Assembly (NCBI GenBank): GCA_919902665.1 | Contig: CAKKRK010000180.1 | Coordinates: 1-55,139, forward strand | Origin: Nitrospiraceae bacterium | GTDB taxonomy: Bacteria > Nitrospirota > Nitrospiria > Nitrospirales > Nitrospiraceae | Reading direction: 5' to 3' | DNA length: 55,139 nt | In this document: in pieces, positions 27,645 to 37,021 of the stretch | How positions within the stretch are numbered: position 1 is the first letter of the stretch | Layout: each line of letters begins with the position of its first letter | Translations under genes and position numbers: made by a program | Notes under the pieces: generated by a model | Seen by the model: the letters and a program-made list of their open reading frames with translations, nothing else | What the model was told of the DNA's origin: nothing | The model's database searches: none

Positions 27645-27845
27645 ACAGGCGCCATACGTCCTTCATCGACCACAAATGCACCTTTTTTACACTCAACGTG
27701 TCCCTCCTGATATCTTGCATTCCCGTTTGAGCCAGTGCTATCATCCCGCATCTTTGGAGGCGTTGTTAGCACGTTAATCATATTTATTTTCATACAATTA
27801 CGACTCCTCTCCTCTGACCAATTCGCGCCTTAAGGAGGCGCCCCA

Positions 27846-29912
27846 ATGTATAAGACAATCTATATTCCGGTCGATAACTCTGACCATTCGAATACCGCAG
27901 TGGATGTCGGCGTTCATTTGGCAAAAACCTTCGGCTCCAAGATCGTAGGGAGCCATGTCTACGCCGCGAAGATGCATGATAAACGCTTCAAGCAGATGGA
28001 AGCGGGCCTCCCGGAGGAATACCATGACGAGAAGGAGCTTGACCGTCAGCGCCAGATCCACGACTCGCTGATTACCCGAGGACTCCAAATCATCACTGAC
28101 TCCTACCTTGACTACGTCGACAAGAAATGTAACGAAGCGAATCTCCCCATTGAACGGCGATCACTCGAAGGACGTAACTGGAAGGTGCTGGCCGAGGACA
28201 TCAACACCAACGGGTATGACCTCGTCATCATGGGCGCTTTGGGGGTCGGAGCGGTCAAAGACAGCGTCATCGGCAGTAACACAGAGCGCGTGGTCCGCCG
28301 CGTCCGTAACTCCGACATGCTGATCATTAAGAACGTTCAGCCACTAACTGGCGGAAAGATCGTCGTGGCTGTCGACGGAAGCCCCTACTCGTTCGGCGGA
28401 CTGATGACCGGCTTAGCGCTCGGCAAGGCCTTCAATATGCCAGTGGAAGCGATTTCGGCCTTCGATCCCTACTTCCACTACGCGGCATTCCACAGTATTT
28501 CTGGTGTTCTGAACGAAGAAGCCGGCAAAGTCTTTCGTTTCAAAGAACAAGAAAAACTGCACGAAGAAATTATCGACAGCGGCTTGGCTAAGATCTACCA
28601 GTCTCATTTGGACATTTCCCGCGAAATCGCCCAGGCCGAGCAGACAGATGTGAAAACGACATTGCTGGACGGCAAAGCATTCGAAAAAATCATTCAGTAC
28701 GTCCGGAAGGATGTCCCGGCCTTGCTCATCGTCGGGCGCATCGGCGTCCATAGCGACGAGGACATGGACGTCGGTAGCAACACCGAGAATCTGTTGAGGA
28801 GCGCCCCCTGTAATGTGCTGATCTCCAACCGCAAATACGTGCCTCCGATCGATACACAAGCCGAGTACACCATTGCCTGGACGGAAGAAGCGCTGCGGCG
28901 GATGGAAAAGATCCCCGTCTTCGCGCGCGGCGTGGCAAAAACGGCTATTCATCGATATGCCATCGAAAAAGGGCATACCATCATCAGTAATACCGTCGTT
29001 GACACCGCGATCGGACACATTCTTCCAAAAGGTGCCATGGACGCTATGCGTGCGCTTGGCGGCAGCTTGGACGCAGCGGGTATCGACCGAGACAAGATGC
29101 AAGCCGATGAGGGCGTGACCAAAGATCTTATGGGTCCGACATTGAGCGGAATCATGACCCAGATCGTTGAGGAGAAACCCAAAGAGATCAGCGCCTCCAC
29201 ACAAGCCTACCTAGACCGCATGGGGCAAACCTATTTCGTCTGTGACGGATGCGGCTACATCGGGAAGGGAGACAGCCCGGTCAAATGTCCGGTGTGCAGT
29301 GCGGATGGGACAAAATTCAAACAGGTCGATAAGAAGATTTTCGAAGTAGCCGCGACAACTGAAGGTGAATTGGAAACGGACGTGGCCTACGACGACGTGC
29401 CAATGCAATGGACCAAGGATGCGAAAGAAGCAATCCGTGCCGTGCCGGCCGGCTTTCAGCGGAGACGTGCGAAGGCCAGGATTGAAAAGAGCGCGCGGAA
29501 ATTAGGCATGACGACCATCACGCTTGAATATGCGGCGCCGACCATTCAAGAGGCCGCATCCGAAGACTATACGCCGATTTTCTCCAACAAAGGCACCGGC
29601 ACCTCGCCGGTCGCGGAAGCCACCGTTGCAGCGTCGAACGGGAATGAGGCGAATGGTCATGTCGAAGCCGCCTCACCCTATACCTGGACAGACGACGCAC
29701 AAGCCAGATTGGATCGAGCTCCGGAAGGCTTCATGCGGGATTGCACCAGATCGCTCATTCTCAAGCATGCCGAGAAAATCGGCGCGACCCTGATCACGAT
29801 TGAGGTCGCCGATGAAGGGATCGAGCAGGCAAAGGGGTATATGGCCGAAGCGATGAAGACTGGTAATCTCAAGGACATGATTGCCGACCTCACCGGAAAA
29901 GGACGCGGATAA
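27846..29912 (+). CDS. Fusion protein: two Usp domains, zinc ribbon and three PCP_red domains
   Basis: A 688-residue soluble protein. Two universal-stress-protein domains come first (about residues 1-163, with MYKTIYIPVDNSDHS and GSNTERVVR; and 168-331, with KIVVAVDGSPYS and GSNTENLLR). Then three copies of the small PCP_red domain known from the C terminus of protochlorophyllide reductase subunit BchB follow, at about 344-392 (AWTEEALRRMEKIPVFARG), 517-560 (QWTKDAKEAIRAVPAGF) and 611-660 (TWTDDAQARLDRAPEGF). A rubredoxin-like four-cysteine ribbon (CDGCGY, CPVC) lies at about 465-487. RBS AAGGAGG precedes the ATG. The next gene ends in a fourth PCP_red copy, tying the two together. Function unknown; a nucleotide-sensing redox adaptor is one idea. 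Confidence 0.88.
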   Translation: MYKTIYIPVDNSDHSNTAVDVGVHLAKTFGSKIVGSHVYAAKMHDKRFKQMEAGLPEEYHDEKELDRQRQIHDSLITRGLQIITDSYLDYVDKKCNEANLPIERRSLEGRNWKVLAEDINTNGYDLVIMGALGVGAVKDSVIGSNTERVVRRVRNSDMLIIKNVQPLTGGKIVVAVDGSPYSFGGLMTGLALGKAFNMPVEAISAFDPYFHYAAFHSISGVLNEEAGKVFRFKEQEKLHEEIIDSGLAKIYQSHLDISREIAQAEQTDVKTTLLDGKAFEKIIQYVRKDVPALLIVGRIGVHSDEDMDVGSNTENLLRSAPCNVLISNRKYVPPIDTQAEYTIAWTEEALRRMEKIPVFARGVAKTAIHRYAIEKGHTIISNTVVDTAIGHILPKGAMDAMRALGGSLDAAGIDRDKMQADEGVTKDLMGPTLSGIMTQIVEEKPKEISASTQAYLDRMGQTYFVCDGCGYIGKGDSPVKCPVCSADGTKFKQVDKKIFEVAATTEGELETDVAYDDVPMQWTKDAKEAIRAVPAGFQRRRAKARIEKSARKLGMTTITLEYAAPTIQEAASEDYTPIFSNKGTGTSPVAEATVAASNGNEANGHVEAASPYTWTDDAQARLDRAPEGFMRDCTRSLILKHAEKIGATLITIEVADEGIEQAKGYMAEAMKTGNLKDMIADLTGKGRG

Positions 29913-29995
29913 GTTTCGCATGCTGAGCTTTTGGTGCTGGCCCCCAGCGCCTTCCTCTGACGAGTCTTCGTTCTCAGCACCCGATACAATACACC

Positions 29996-31393
29996 ATGGG
30001 TAAATCTCTTCCTATCTTCAATGGTCCTTCAGGTGTCTTGGGCTCTTTGCAGCAACAAATTGCCCAGTTCTTCACCCCCACTCCAAAGGGGGAGGGGCCG
30101 TTTGATGGCCGGACAGTTGACGACTTCAAGCCCTACCTCGTTGCGCTAAACCTGACCAAGCGTTGCAACCTCAAATGCGATCACTGTTATCTTGATGCGA
30201 CAACCAAAGCAGCTGGTGGGGACGACGAGCTGAGCACCGAAGAGTGCTACCGGCTCATTGAACAGATCGCAGAAGTGAATAAGGGATGCCTTCTTGTCAT
30301 TACTGGTGGCGAACCACTGGTGCGTCCTGACATTCTCGACATTGCTCGTTACGCCGTTAAACTTGGCTTTATGGTGGTCTTCGGCACAAACGGGATGCTG
30401 ATCGATGACCAGATGGCCAAAACGCTTGTAGAAATCGGCGTGATGGGTGTTGGCATCAGCATTGATTCATTGGACGCAGTGAAACACAATACGTTCCGTG
30501 GCGTTCCAGGAGCGTGGGAAGCTGCGGTAGCCGGCATTGAAGCCAGCAAGCGGAATGGCCTCCAATTTCAAGTGCATTTCAGTGCTCAGCCGATGAACTA
30601 TCGAGAGCTGCCTGAAGTCATTGACTGGGCGCACCGACTTGGCGCCCGTGTCATGAACGTGTTCTTTATGGTGTGTACGGGACGAGGCGAAGAGCTGACG
30701 GATATCACTCCCGCTCAGTATGAAGAGGTCCTTGGCTACCTCGTTGACTGCCAAGATAATTACAAAGGCATGTTGGTCCGTGCCCGTTGCGCTCCGCACT
30801 TCAAACGGCTGGCCTATGAGAAAGACCCGAACTCCCCAATCACCAAGGCAACTGGATATATGGGGGGAGGATGCCTGGCTGGCACCAACTATGCCCGAGT
30901 GACGCCGAACGGTGAGTTAACCCCTTGTCCCTATATGCCGCTGTCGGCAGGGAATATCCGTCAACAGAGCTTCGTTGATCTCTGGGAACGATCGGATATC
31001 TTCAACTCCTTTCGCTATCCCCAACTCAAGGGGAAATGTGGTGATTGCGAATACACTGACATCTGCGGGGGATGCCGCGCCCGCCCCTATGTCGACCACG
31101 GCGACTGGCTGGATGAAGATCAGTGGTGCCTCTACACCCCGAAAGGCGGCGAGAAAATTAAGGTGGCGTTCAATGTCTTGGAAGAAACCGATATCGCGTG
31201 GGACGATGCGTCTGCTCTCCGATTGAGCCGTATCCCCTACTTCCTACGTGCGATGGTGAAGAAAGGCGTGGAAAAGCACGCCCGCGAAAACAATGTACCG
31301 CTTATCACCGTTGAACTCATGGAAGAGCTACGCAAGAAACGATTCGGCAATGACGCACCTGTCTTTAACTTTGACGTAAAGGACAAGGGATAA
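29996..31393 (+). CDS. Radical SAM/SPASM protein (NirJ/AhbC/AhbD-like) with C-terminal PCP_red domain
   Basis: A 465-residue enzyme. The radical SAM motif is CNLKCDHCYLD at about residue 54, followed by the TGGEPLVRPD strand. A SPASM-type C-terminal cluster region (CGDCEYTDICGGCRARPY, then DQWC) carries the cysteines for auxiliary Fe-S clusters, in the arrangement of heme d1 and alternative heme pathway enzymes NirJ, AhbC and AhbD. The last 60 residues (AWDDASALRLSRIPYFLRAM, KHARENNVPLITVE) form a PCP_red domain as in the preceding protein. It is 83 bp downstream of that gene. A role in tetrapyrrole modification is a family-based inference; peptide maturation is the main alternative. Confidence 0.88.
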   Translation: MGKSLPIFNGPSGVLGSLQQQIAQFFTPTPKGEGPFDGRTVDDFKPYLVALNLTKRCNLKCDHCYLDATTKAAGGDDELSTEECYRLIEQIAEVNKGCLLVITGGEPLVRPDILDIARYAVKLGFMVVFGTNGMLIDDQMAKTLVEIGVMGVGISIDSLDAVKHNTFRGVPGAWEAAVAGIEASKRNGLQFQVHFSAQPMNYRELPEVIDWAHRLGARVMNVFFMVCTGRGEELTDITPAQYEEVLGYLVDCQDNYKGMLVRARCAPHFKRLAYEKDPNSPITKATGYMGGGCLAGTNYARVTPNGELTPCPYMPLSAGNIRQQSFVDLWERSDIFNSFRYPQLKGKCGDCEYTDICGGCRARPYVDHGDWLDEDQWCLYTPKGGEKIKVAFNVLEETDIAWDDASALRLSRIPYFLRAMVKKGVEKHARENNVPLITVELMEELRKKRFGNDAPVFNFDVKDKG

Positions 31394-31469
31394 GGCGCCA
31401 GGGGTGAAGACCTAGAGGCCCATCCTCAAATCCCCCACTCCTTACGATTCTCTTCTGCCTGGTTTCCAA

Positions 31470-31979
31470 ATGGACGCGCTCCAAAGTATCACCACCGATC
31501 TGAACACCCTCATTCCGATCATCAATCACTGGTTTCATCTACTTTCAGCGATCATTTGGATCGGCGGCTTGGCATTTCTCGTCATGGCGGTGACACCCGG
31601 ACTAGAGAAAGCCGTTCCAAAGGATCAGATCAAACCCATCACGGATATTTTTTACCGGCACTACAAGAAAGTCGCCGGCATTCTCGTAGTCGTCCTGCTG
31701 TTCACCGGCGGTGTGAATCTCCACTACGTCAATCAGGTCATTACTTCACAAACGGGAAGCGGGATCCAGTACCACTCCAAGTACCTCATCGTCTTCATGA
31801 TTAAGCTTCTTCTTGTGCTGGGGCTTCTCACACTGTTCCTCTACACCGTCATTTTTAAGTCAGACGATGAAGCCGAGGAGGGAGAGTCCTACGAGGTTAT
31901 TCCCTTCCAGCGCGCTGCCCTGTGGATGGGGTTCTTCATTATCCTCTGCGCCGCAGCCATGAAGCACCTGCATCAATAA
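31470..31979 (+). CDS. CopD-like integral membrane protein
   Basis: A 169-residue protein with four membrane helices (LLSAIIWIGGLAFLVMAV, VAGILVVVLLFTGGVNL, IVFMIKLLLVLGLLTLFLYTVIF, AALWMGFFIILCAAAMKHL). Conserved-looking His (NHWFHLL, YHSKYL) and the FTGGVN motif fit the CopD/HemJ-like group, whose members transport copper or oxidise protoporphyrinogen. It ends the plus-strand radical SAM group, 76 bp after the SPASM gene. The two paired His residues could hold heme. No clear ribosome site precedes the ATG. Confidence 0.75.
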   Translation: MDALQSITTDLNTLIPIINHWFHLLSAIIWIGGLAFLVMAVTPGLEKAVPKDQIKPITDIFYRHYKKVAGILVVVLLFTGGVNLHYVNQVITSQTGSGIQYHSKYLIVFMIKLLLVLGLLTLFLYTVIFKSDDEAEEGESYEVIPFQRAALWMGFFIILCAAAMKHLHQ

Positions 31980-32039
31980 TCCTGCACCCTGTCCCTGAAC
32001 ATTCACGAGACAGTTCAGCCGTCTCACATGAGACAGCTG

Positions 32040-32058
32040 CTGTATCAGCTCGATACAG
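32040..32058. promoter_or_regulatory. Perfect inverted repeat before the response regulator gene
   Basis: CTGTATC and GATACAG are exact reverse complements around AGCTC. They lie in the 235-bp gap between the CopD-like gene and the receiver gene, next to three alternating GAGAC/GTCTC blocks at about 32007-32036. This could be an operator or the terminator hairpin of the upstream group. Confidence 0.3.
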
Positions 32059-32214
32059 TCCCGCACATCAGACGATCATGCATTTTCAAAACATACACAT
32101 ATAATCCAATACTTACACTCGCATATCTTGGCCAACCATCCTGGAATGGACGTTGCTTAACCTATTGGCACGAATCATGGAGTCTTGTGGGTTATCTCGT
32201 AACCACTAGACAAA

Positions 32215-32871
32215 ATGGAACACGGTATGGAGCTGACAGTCACTCACATGGTAAGGAAGTCTCCCTCTTCCTCACCATCTGATTCCCCCTTTGGATCCTG
32301 CCCATCCAGAGCAGCACTGCCACCTTCCGCCGTTGCCGCCGGTGCTGTGCCTCCTCAAAGAGGCACAGCCCGGCCTGACGCGCATCCCATTGCCGTGAGA
32401 CCAAGTGAGCCGGTTCAGATAGCCCCTTTCATTTACAATTCTGAGACAGCTCACGCGCAGCTGGCATTAGACCCAGATCACAGACTGAGTCCAGACACGA
32501 ACGTGAGGGTCGAAGTGAGAACAGCCCGTTCAATTTTGGTTGTCGAGGATGACCCTGATATCGCGATGGCCCTACAAGACTTGCTCGAGTTTGAAGGATT
32601 CCATGTTAACTGTGCACAGACCTGTCGCCAGGCCTTTTCATCCATCGAACAAAATGCCTACCATGCCATCCTCCTTGATCTCGGCCTACCTGATGGAGAT
32701 GGTTGCTCGATCTTGGAGAAGCTCCAAGTTTCACATCCCACCCTTCCCGTGATCGTCTTAACGGCTTCAAATAGGAACCTAGGGTCCCTACGCGCCTATG
32801 CCCGTTTGACCAAACCGTGGGAGCGAGACCAGTTGTGTACGATACTTCGCCACGCCATCGGCATGGCATGA
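32215..32871 (+). CDS. Response regulator with disordered N-terminal extension
   Basis: A 218-residue protein. The first 100 or so residues are Pro/Ser/Ala-rich with no domain seen. A receiver domain then follows (ILVVEDDPDIA, phosphoacceptor Asp in AILLDLGLPDGDG, TAS, and KPW for the conserved Lys). No output domain follows. The start is uncertain, since several in-frame Met codons exist before the receiver domain and no clear RBS is seen; the extension may be an over-long call. No kinase lies next to it. Confidence 0.75.
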   Translation: MEHGMELTVTHMVRKSPSSSPSDSPFGSCPSRAALPPSAVAAGAVPPQRGTARPDAHPIAVRPSEPVQIAPFIYNSETAHAQLALDPDHRLSPDTNVRVEVRTARSILVVEDDPDIAMALQDLLEFEGFHVNCAQTCRQAFSSIEQNAYHAILLDLGLPDGDGCSILEKLQVSHPTLPVIVLTASNRNLGSLRAYARLTKPWERDQLCTILRHAIGMA

Positions 32872-32924
32872 TCTTCGACGCACTCTGAATCAGAAAGGGG
32901 GGATCAAACAAGAAGGGATTTACA

Positions 32925-33683
32925 TCACTTAGACCGGCTGAGGCCTAGAGCGCGCTTGAAGACCGCAGTGAAACCGAAATAGCCGAAGGAGTCTTTGAGG
33001 TTGGAATAGAGCCGCTTGATGGTGCCCATCTCAGGATTGGTGACATACTCCATTGTTAAGGCAATCCGTTCCTCACCCTCTCCGAGAGGCGTGACCGCAT
33101 GCCAGAGTTTATCACCGTTGAAAATCACCATATCCCCAGGCTCAGTCACTAGCTCAAGATGGCGGGGTGGCTTGGTTGGATGGTCCTTGAACAGCTCGCA
33201 CACCAGCTTGCACTGGGCTGACCGATCGACAAGCCCCATCAGAATCGTGTACCGAGCGCCCTTGTAGTATGACGTATCGTAATGAAACCCAATGTGGTCG
33301 CCCGGTTCAGTGTAGTAGTAGAGGGCGCAGGAATGGGGATCGTTGTCCGGGCAAAACATCAGCTTCGCCTCAACGAGCCGATTCAGGAATGCCCGGAATG
33401 ACTCGGACCGATAGAGGTCGAGAAAGCGGGGGGCTTTCTCCTGCACAGTATAATAACTAACGCTCCCACCCTTCTTGTGGCCGGGAATGTAGTTTCGATT
33501 GAGTTCTCCCTTCACGCCCTGAGCTTGAGGAACGAGCACTTCCTCTACGAAGGCACGAGGCAAGAACTGTTTAATGACGAGGAACTCGTTCTGATCCCAA
33601 TATTCTTGGTGAAGCCGGTCGAAATCCAAGGCGGTGACCGCTTGGGTGACCCTGTCCGTCACATTGCTCACAAGACTCTGCAC
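32925..33683 (-). CDS. 2-oxoglutarate/Fe(II)-dependent oxygenase
   Basis: A 252-residue enzyme with the double-stranded beta-helix metal site: HYDTSYY gives His-x-Asp, and LWHAVTPLGEGEERIALTMEY gives the distal His and the Arg that binds 2-oxoglutarate. Such enzymes hydroxylate proteins, amino acids or small molecules. It starts with GTG at 33683, with a purine-rich stretch upstream. It is not close to a pathway that would name its substrate. It stands downstream of lolA in the same direction, separated by about 110 bp rich in imperfect ATTGA/TCAAT repeats. Confidence 0.85.
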   Translation of the reverse strand: MQSLVSNVTDRVTQAVTALDFDRLHQEYWDQNEFLVIKQFLPRAFVEEVLVPQAQGVKGELNRNYIPGHKKGGSVSYYTVQEKAPRFLDLYRSESFRAFLNRLVEAKLMFCPDNDPHSCALYYYTEPGDHIGFHYDTSYYKGARYTILMGLVDRSAQCKLVCELFKDHPTKPPRHLELVTEPGDMVIFNGDKLWHAVTPLGEGEERIALTMEYVTNPEMGTIKRLYSNLKDSFGYFGFTAVFKRALGLSRSK

Positions 33684-33794
33684 TTATCTCAATCCCTCTC
33701 GCCAATACGGTTCTCGGTCAATGGTCGGTGTCATTCATCAATGAGAAATGTACCAGATCCTAGCCATGACTATTGATCATTGACCAATGACCGC

Positions 33795-34502
33795 TTACGG
33801 CCCATTCAACACCGGAGCCCGGACGACTTCCGCATCCGCCGGTGTCTTAAAGTCAAACACCTCATTACCTAATCCCAGGTTTGGTTTCAAGTTCGAAAAC
33901 TCGAAGACGGCAACATTGCCGCTGACCTCATGGAGGGACACCGTACGGATAAAATAGGTTTTGGGGAAGACCTCGACGACGATTTTCTGAAGATTCTGAG
34001 TGGATTCCTGCTCCTTGGCTTTGGGAATCAGCGTGATGAGCGGTATCCCACCGACTCCGCGAGTGTTTCCCCTGGTGGGCTCAATCTCAAAGGATTCATC
34101 CAATTTGGCCGCTCCCTGCAATAGTGCCAATGGCGCCTTGGAGGCAGCCATCTGTGTGAGCTTCCCGACCAGGACCTGCTTATGTTCGGGAACGTAGACC
34201 TTCACGTCCTCCTGGTTCACATAGATTTGCTCGGTCGCCGGATCCAAGTAGTCCCACCGTAAGCGGCCTGGCTTTTTGATATAGACCTTGCCGGATGATG
34301 TCACAGGCCGCTCAAACCCTTCAATCTTTGTTTTCTGAGAAAAGTCCGCCTGGAGATCCTTCATCTTCTCGTATCGCGCTTGCAGCTGTTTGACGACTTC
34401 ACGAACCTCTTGCAAGGCTTTTTCATCGACCGGTCCATCTGCCGCCCAGGCCGGCAAGGCCAATAGGACACTCAATGGAACAACAAGCCACCAGCGCATC
34501 AT
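33795..34502 (-). CDS. lolA: Outer-membrane lipoprotein carrier protein LolA
   Basis: LolA carries lipoproteins across the periplasm from LolCDE to the outer membrane. The 235-residue protein has a cleavable signal peptide (LVVPLSVLLALPAWA, cut before ADG) with no lipobox Cys. The mature domain shows the LolA strands: LQADFSQKT, SGKVYIKKPGRLRWDY, KVYVPEHKQV and the C-terminal FEFSNLKPN. The start overlaps the stop of ftsK by 4 bases, so the two are coupled, a common arrangement in bacteria. Together with Pal and two porins it confirms an outer membrane. Confidence 0.95.
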   Translation of the reverse strand: MMRWWLVVPLSVLLALPAWAADGPVDEKALQEVREVVKQLQARYEKMKDLQADFSQKTKIEGFERPVTSSGKVYIKKPGRLRWDYLDPATEQIYVNQEDVKVYVPEHKQVLVGKLTQMAASKAPLALLQGAAKLDESFEIEPTRGNTRGVGGIPLITLIPKAKEQESTQNLQKIVVEVFPKTYFIRTVSLHEVSGNVAVFEFSNLKPNLGLGNEVFDFKTPADAEVVRAPVLNGP

Positions 34503-36928
34503 ACCTCCGCCGCACCAACTGGGCCGCGCCGTCCAAGCACCTCTCGACGCCCATCACGACCCGCCGCCCCCACAATGCCTTCCGATTCCATCTGCTCGAT
34601 CATGCGCGCCGCCCGAGGATAGCCGACCCGCAATCGGCGCTGGATCAGCGACGCTGAGGCCTGCCCCGTCGACAGCACCAATTCTTTCGCCTGCTCGTAC
34701 ACCTCGTCTTTAGCCTCTTCCTCATCCGCCTCTTCCAACTTGAGGGACTGCAGCTCCTGGTTATAGATCGGCAGGGCCTGTTTCTTCACAAACTCCACCA
34801 CCGAGCGGACATCGTCGTCTGACACAAAGGACCCATGCAGACGCGCGAGGCGTCCGGTTCCGGAAGCCAAGTACAGCATATCCCCACGGCCGAGGAGAGC
34901 CTCTGCTCCATTCGCATCAAGAATGGTTCGCGAGTCGGTCTTCGATGAGACTTGGAACGCAATGCGTGCTGGGAAATTCGCTTTAATCAAGCCGGTCAGT
35001 ACATCGACGGATGGACGCTGAGTGGCCAGCACCAGATGAATACCGGATGCCCGGGCCATCTGCGCAAGTCGGGCGATCTTGTCTTCCACATCTTTCGGAG
35101 CAACCATCATGAGATCCGCTAGTTCGTCGATCATGACGACGATAAACGGCAGCGGTTCCGGCGGCGTTGGTTTCGGCTGCATGCAACCCCGTTCCCCCTC
35201 GGCGATCGAGGTTTCACCGGCGGAGAGACGCTCTTCCTCAGAGAGAAATTTCATCGGAAGCTCAGTCTGCTCGACGCTCGGTGCGTTACTTTCAGCAAAC
35301 ACCTCGTGCAAACCGGCGACCTGTCGATTGTACGCATCAATGTTCCGCACACCGGCTTCCGCCAGCAGCTTATACCGCCGCTCCATCTCAGCGACGACCC
35401 ATCCCAGGCCTCTTGCAGCTGACTTGGGGTCCGTAATCACCGGCCGCAAGAGATGTGGAATGCCTTCATACGATTGGAACTCAAGCATCTTCGGATCAAT
35501 GAGCAACAATTTCACTTCGCTCGGCTTGGCGGAAAACAGGATACTGAGTAGCATCGTGTTCAGGCTGACACTCTTCCCAGCCCCCGTCGCCCCGGCCACC
35601 AAAAGATGCGGCATCGTCTTCAAATCTGCCGTGCTGGGCGCACCGAAGATATCCTTACCCAGCGCCAGTGTGAGCCTGGACCTTGCCCGCCGAAAGGCCT
35701 CGCTCATGATGACTTCTTTCAAGGACACCGTTTCTCGAGACCGGTTCGGCACCTCGATGCCGACCACGGATTTCCCCGGTAACGGCGCAACGATGCGTAA
35801 ACTCGTCGCCTTCAGCGCCAGCGCCAGGTCATCGGCCAGATTTACAATGCGGGCGACCTTCGTGCCTGGCCCCGGCTCAAATTCGTACATAGTGATGACG
35901 GGGCCTGGTCTCACTTCCGTCACAATGCCCTCGATGCCGAAACTCAACAATGCGCGTGATAAGATCTCAGACTGTGCTTTGAATTCCTCATCCGACATCC
36001 GATCCATCGGTCCAGAGGGATCACTTAACAGAATCTCCGGGTCAGGCAGCTGATAGTTTTTGGACTCGGCTGTCGGAACAACCACTTCCGACTCAGTCGT
36101 TTGCGCGTCCCATGTTGGGATTGCGACAGGGAATGGCTGGATGATCGGACCTGGAGGAGTCTGGGTTGGGATCAGCTCCAACTCCTCGATCCCGTCAGTG
36201 GCTAACTCCTCTCCTCGAGTAACGGCCGCTGGCTTGGACGACCTGGCTCGTAACCGTCGATTGCCGATCTCTTTCTCGACTTCAATTGATCGCTCCGGCA
36301 TCACCGCGAACACCCCTTCACGGAGAGTGGCCCAATGTTCCGGCATCCGACGCATGGCTTCCGCCAAGGACAGAGGGGTTGTCAGCAAGAGGGAGACCAG
36401 GAATCCTGTGATGACCAGAATATGGGCTCCGGTTCCGGCAAAGACGGCTCGGAGTCCCTCGGCGATGGTCTGACCAACGACACCACCACCCATCCCACGG
36501 GAAATCACTCCGCTGGTCAGGGTTGGAACCCCCGTCGTTTCAAGATGCAGAAAAGCGCTCAAGAAGAAGACCGCAGCTAAGGAGCTAGCGGCTGTCCGCA
36601 GCGTAAAACTCACTGGAACCTGAGAGAAACATCGAACTCCCAACCGCCCCAGCAGCACAGGAAAGAGATAGGCCGCTCCACCGATACCAAAAAAGAACCC
36701 ACCGGCTAACAACGCGCCGAACGAACCAATGAGATTACGAGGCGGATCAGCATCCGGCACACCAGTCGCCAGCATCTTCGCCTCTCCCGGCACAAACGAC
36801 AGGAGGCTCAAGAGCATCAGCAGACTCAGCGCGATCAAGATTACGCCGATCACTTCTCGCTGAATATGAGAAGGGGGAGATGGGGCGCGGCGGGCTTCTC
36901 CCCGCTTCGCCGAGGTGGTGGCACCCAT
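34499..36928 (-). CDS. ftsK: FtsK/SpoIIIE DNA translocase
   Basis: Septal DNA pump of 809 residues that clears chromosomes at division. Four N-terminal membrane helices (GVILIALSLLMLLSLLSF, FGALLAGGFFFGIGGAAYLFPVLL, SLAAVFFLSAFLHL, ILVITGFLVSLLL) and a variable linker lead to the motor: Walker A VAGATGAGKS, Walker B VVMIDELADLMM, LATQRPSVDV. The C-terminal gamma winged helix (STGQASASLIQRRLRVGYPRAARMIE) reads KOPS-type sites. A roughly 45-residue charged insert sits just before Walker B (EVFAESNAPSVE to KPTPPEPLP), longer than in most homologues. Coupled to lolA downstream. Confidence 0.96.
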   Translation of the reverse strand: MGATTSAKRGEARRAPSPPSHIQREVIGVILIALSLLMLLSLLSFVPGEAKMLATGVPDADPPRNLIGSFGALLAGGFFFGIGGAAYLFPVLLGRLGVRCFSQVPVSFTLRTAASSLAAVFFLSAFLHLETTGVPTLTSGVISRGMGGGVVGQTIAEGLRAVFAGTGAHILVITGFLVSLLLTTPLSLAEAMRRMPEHWATLREGVFAVMPERSIEVEKEIGNRRLRARSSKPAAVTRGEELATDGIEELELIPTQTPPGPIIQPFPVAIPTWDAQTTESEVVVPTAESKNYQLPDPEILLSDPSGPMDRMSDEEFKAQSEILSRALLSFGIEGIVTEVRPGPVITMYEFEPGPGTKVARIVNLADDLALALKATSLRIVAPLPGKSVVGIEVPNRSRETVSLKEVIMSEAFRRARSRLTLALGKDIFGAPSTADLKTMPHLLVAGATGAGKSVSLNTMLLSILFSAKPSEVKLLLIDPKMLEFQSYEGIPHLLRPVITDPKSAARGLGWVVAEMERRYKLLAEAGVRNIDAYNRQVAGLHEVFAESNAPSVEQTELPMKFLSEEERLSAGETSIAEGERGCMQPKPTPPEPLPFIVVMIDELADLMMVAPKDVEDKIARLAQMARASGIHLVLATQRPSVDVLTGLIKANFPARIAFQVSSKTDSRTILDANGAEALLGRGDMLYLASGTGRLARLHGSFVSDDDVRSVVEFVKKQALPIYNQELQSLKLEEADEEEAKDEVYEQAKELVLSTGQASASLIQRRLRVGYPRAARMIEQMESEGIVGAAGRDGRREVLGRRGPVGAAEV

Positions 36929-37021
36929 GGAACGAATGCTAACACAGGGGCAGGGTCATTTCAAACGAACGCGCATCTGAGTCACCAGCAGTCCAGCGCC
37001 CCTGTCAGACCAATCGACCCG

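Noticed and set aside
27500-27793. 97-codon minus-strand frame over the end of the B12 radical SAM gene
   Set aside because: It mostly overlaps the opposite strand of a well-supported gene, has no ribosome site and no recognisable motif.
28413-29204. 263-codon minus-strand frame inside the Usp/PCP_red gene
   Set aside because: Fully antisense to a gene with clear domains; length is explained by high G/C and codon mirror effects.
35079-36053. 324-codon plus-strand frame antisense to ftsK
   Set aside because: Ser/Arg/Pro-rich shadow of the FtsK motor region; FtsK motifs on the other strand are unambiguous.
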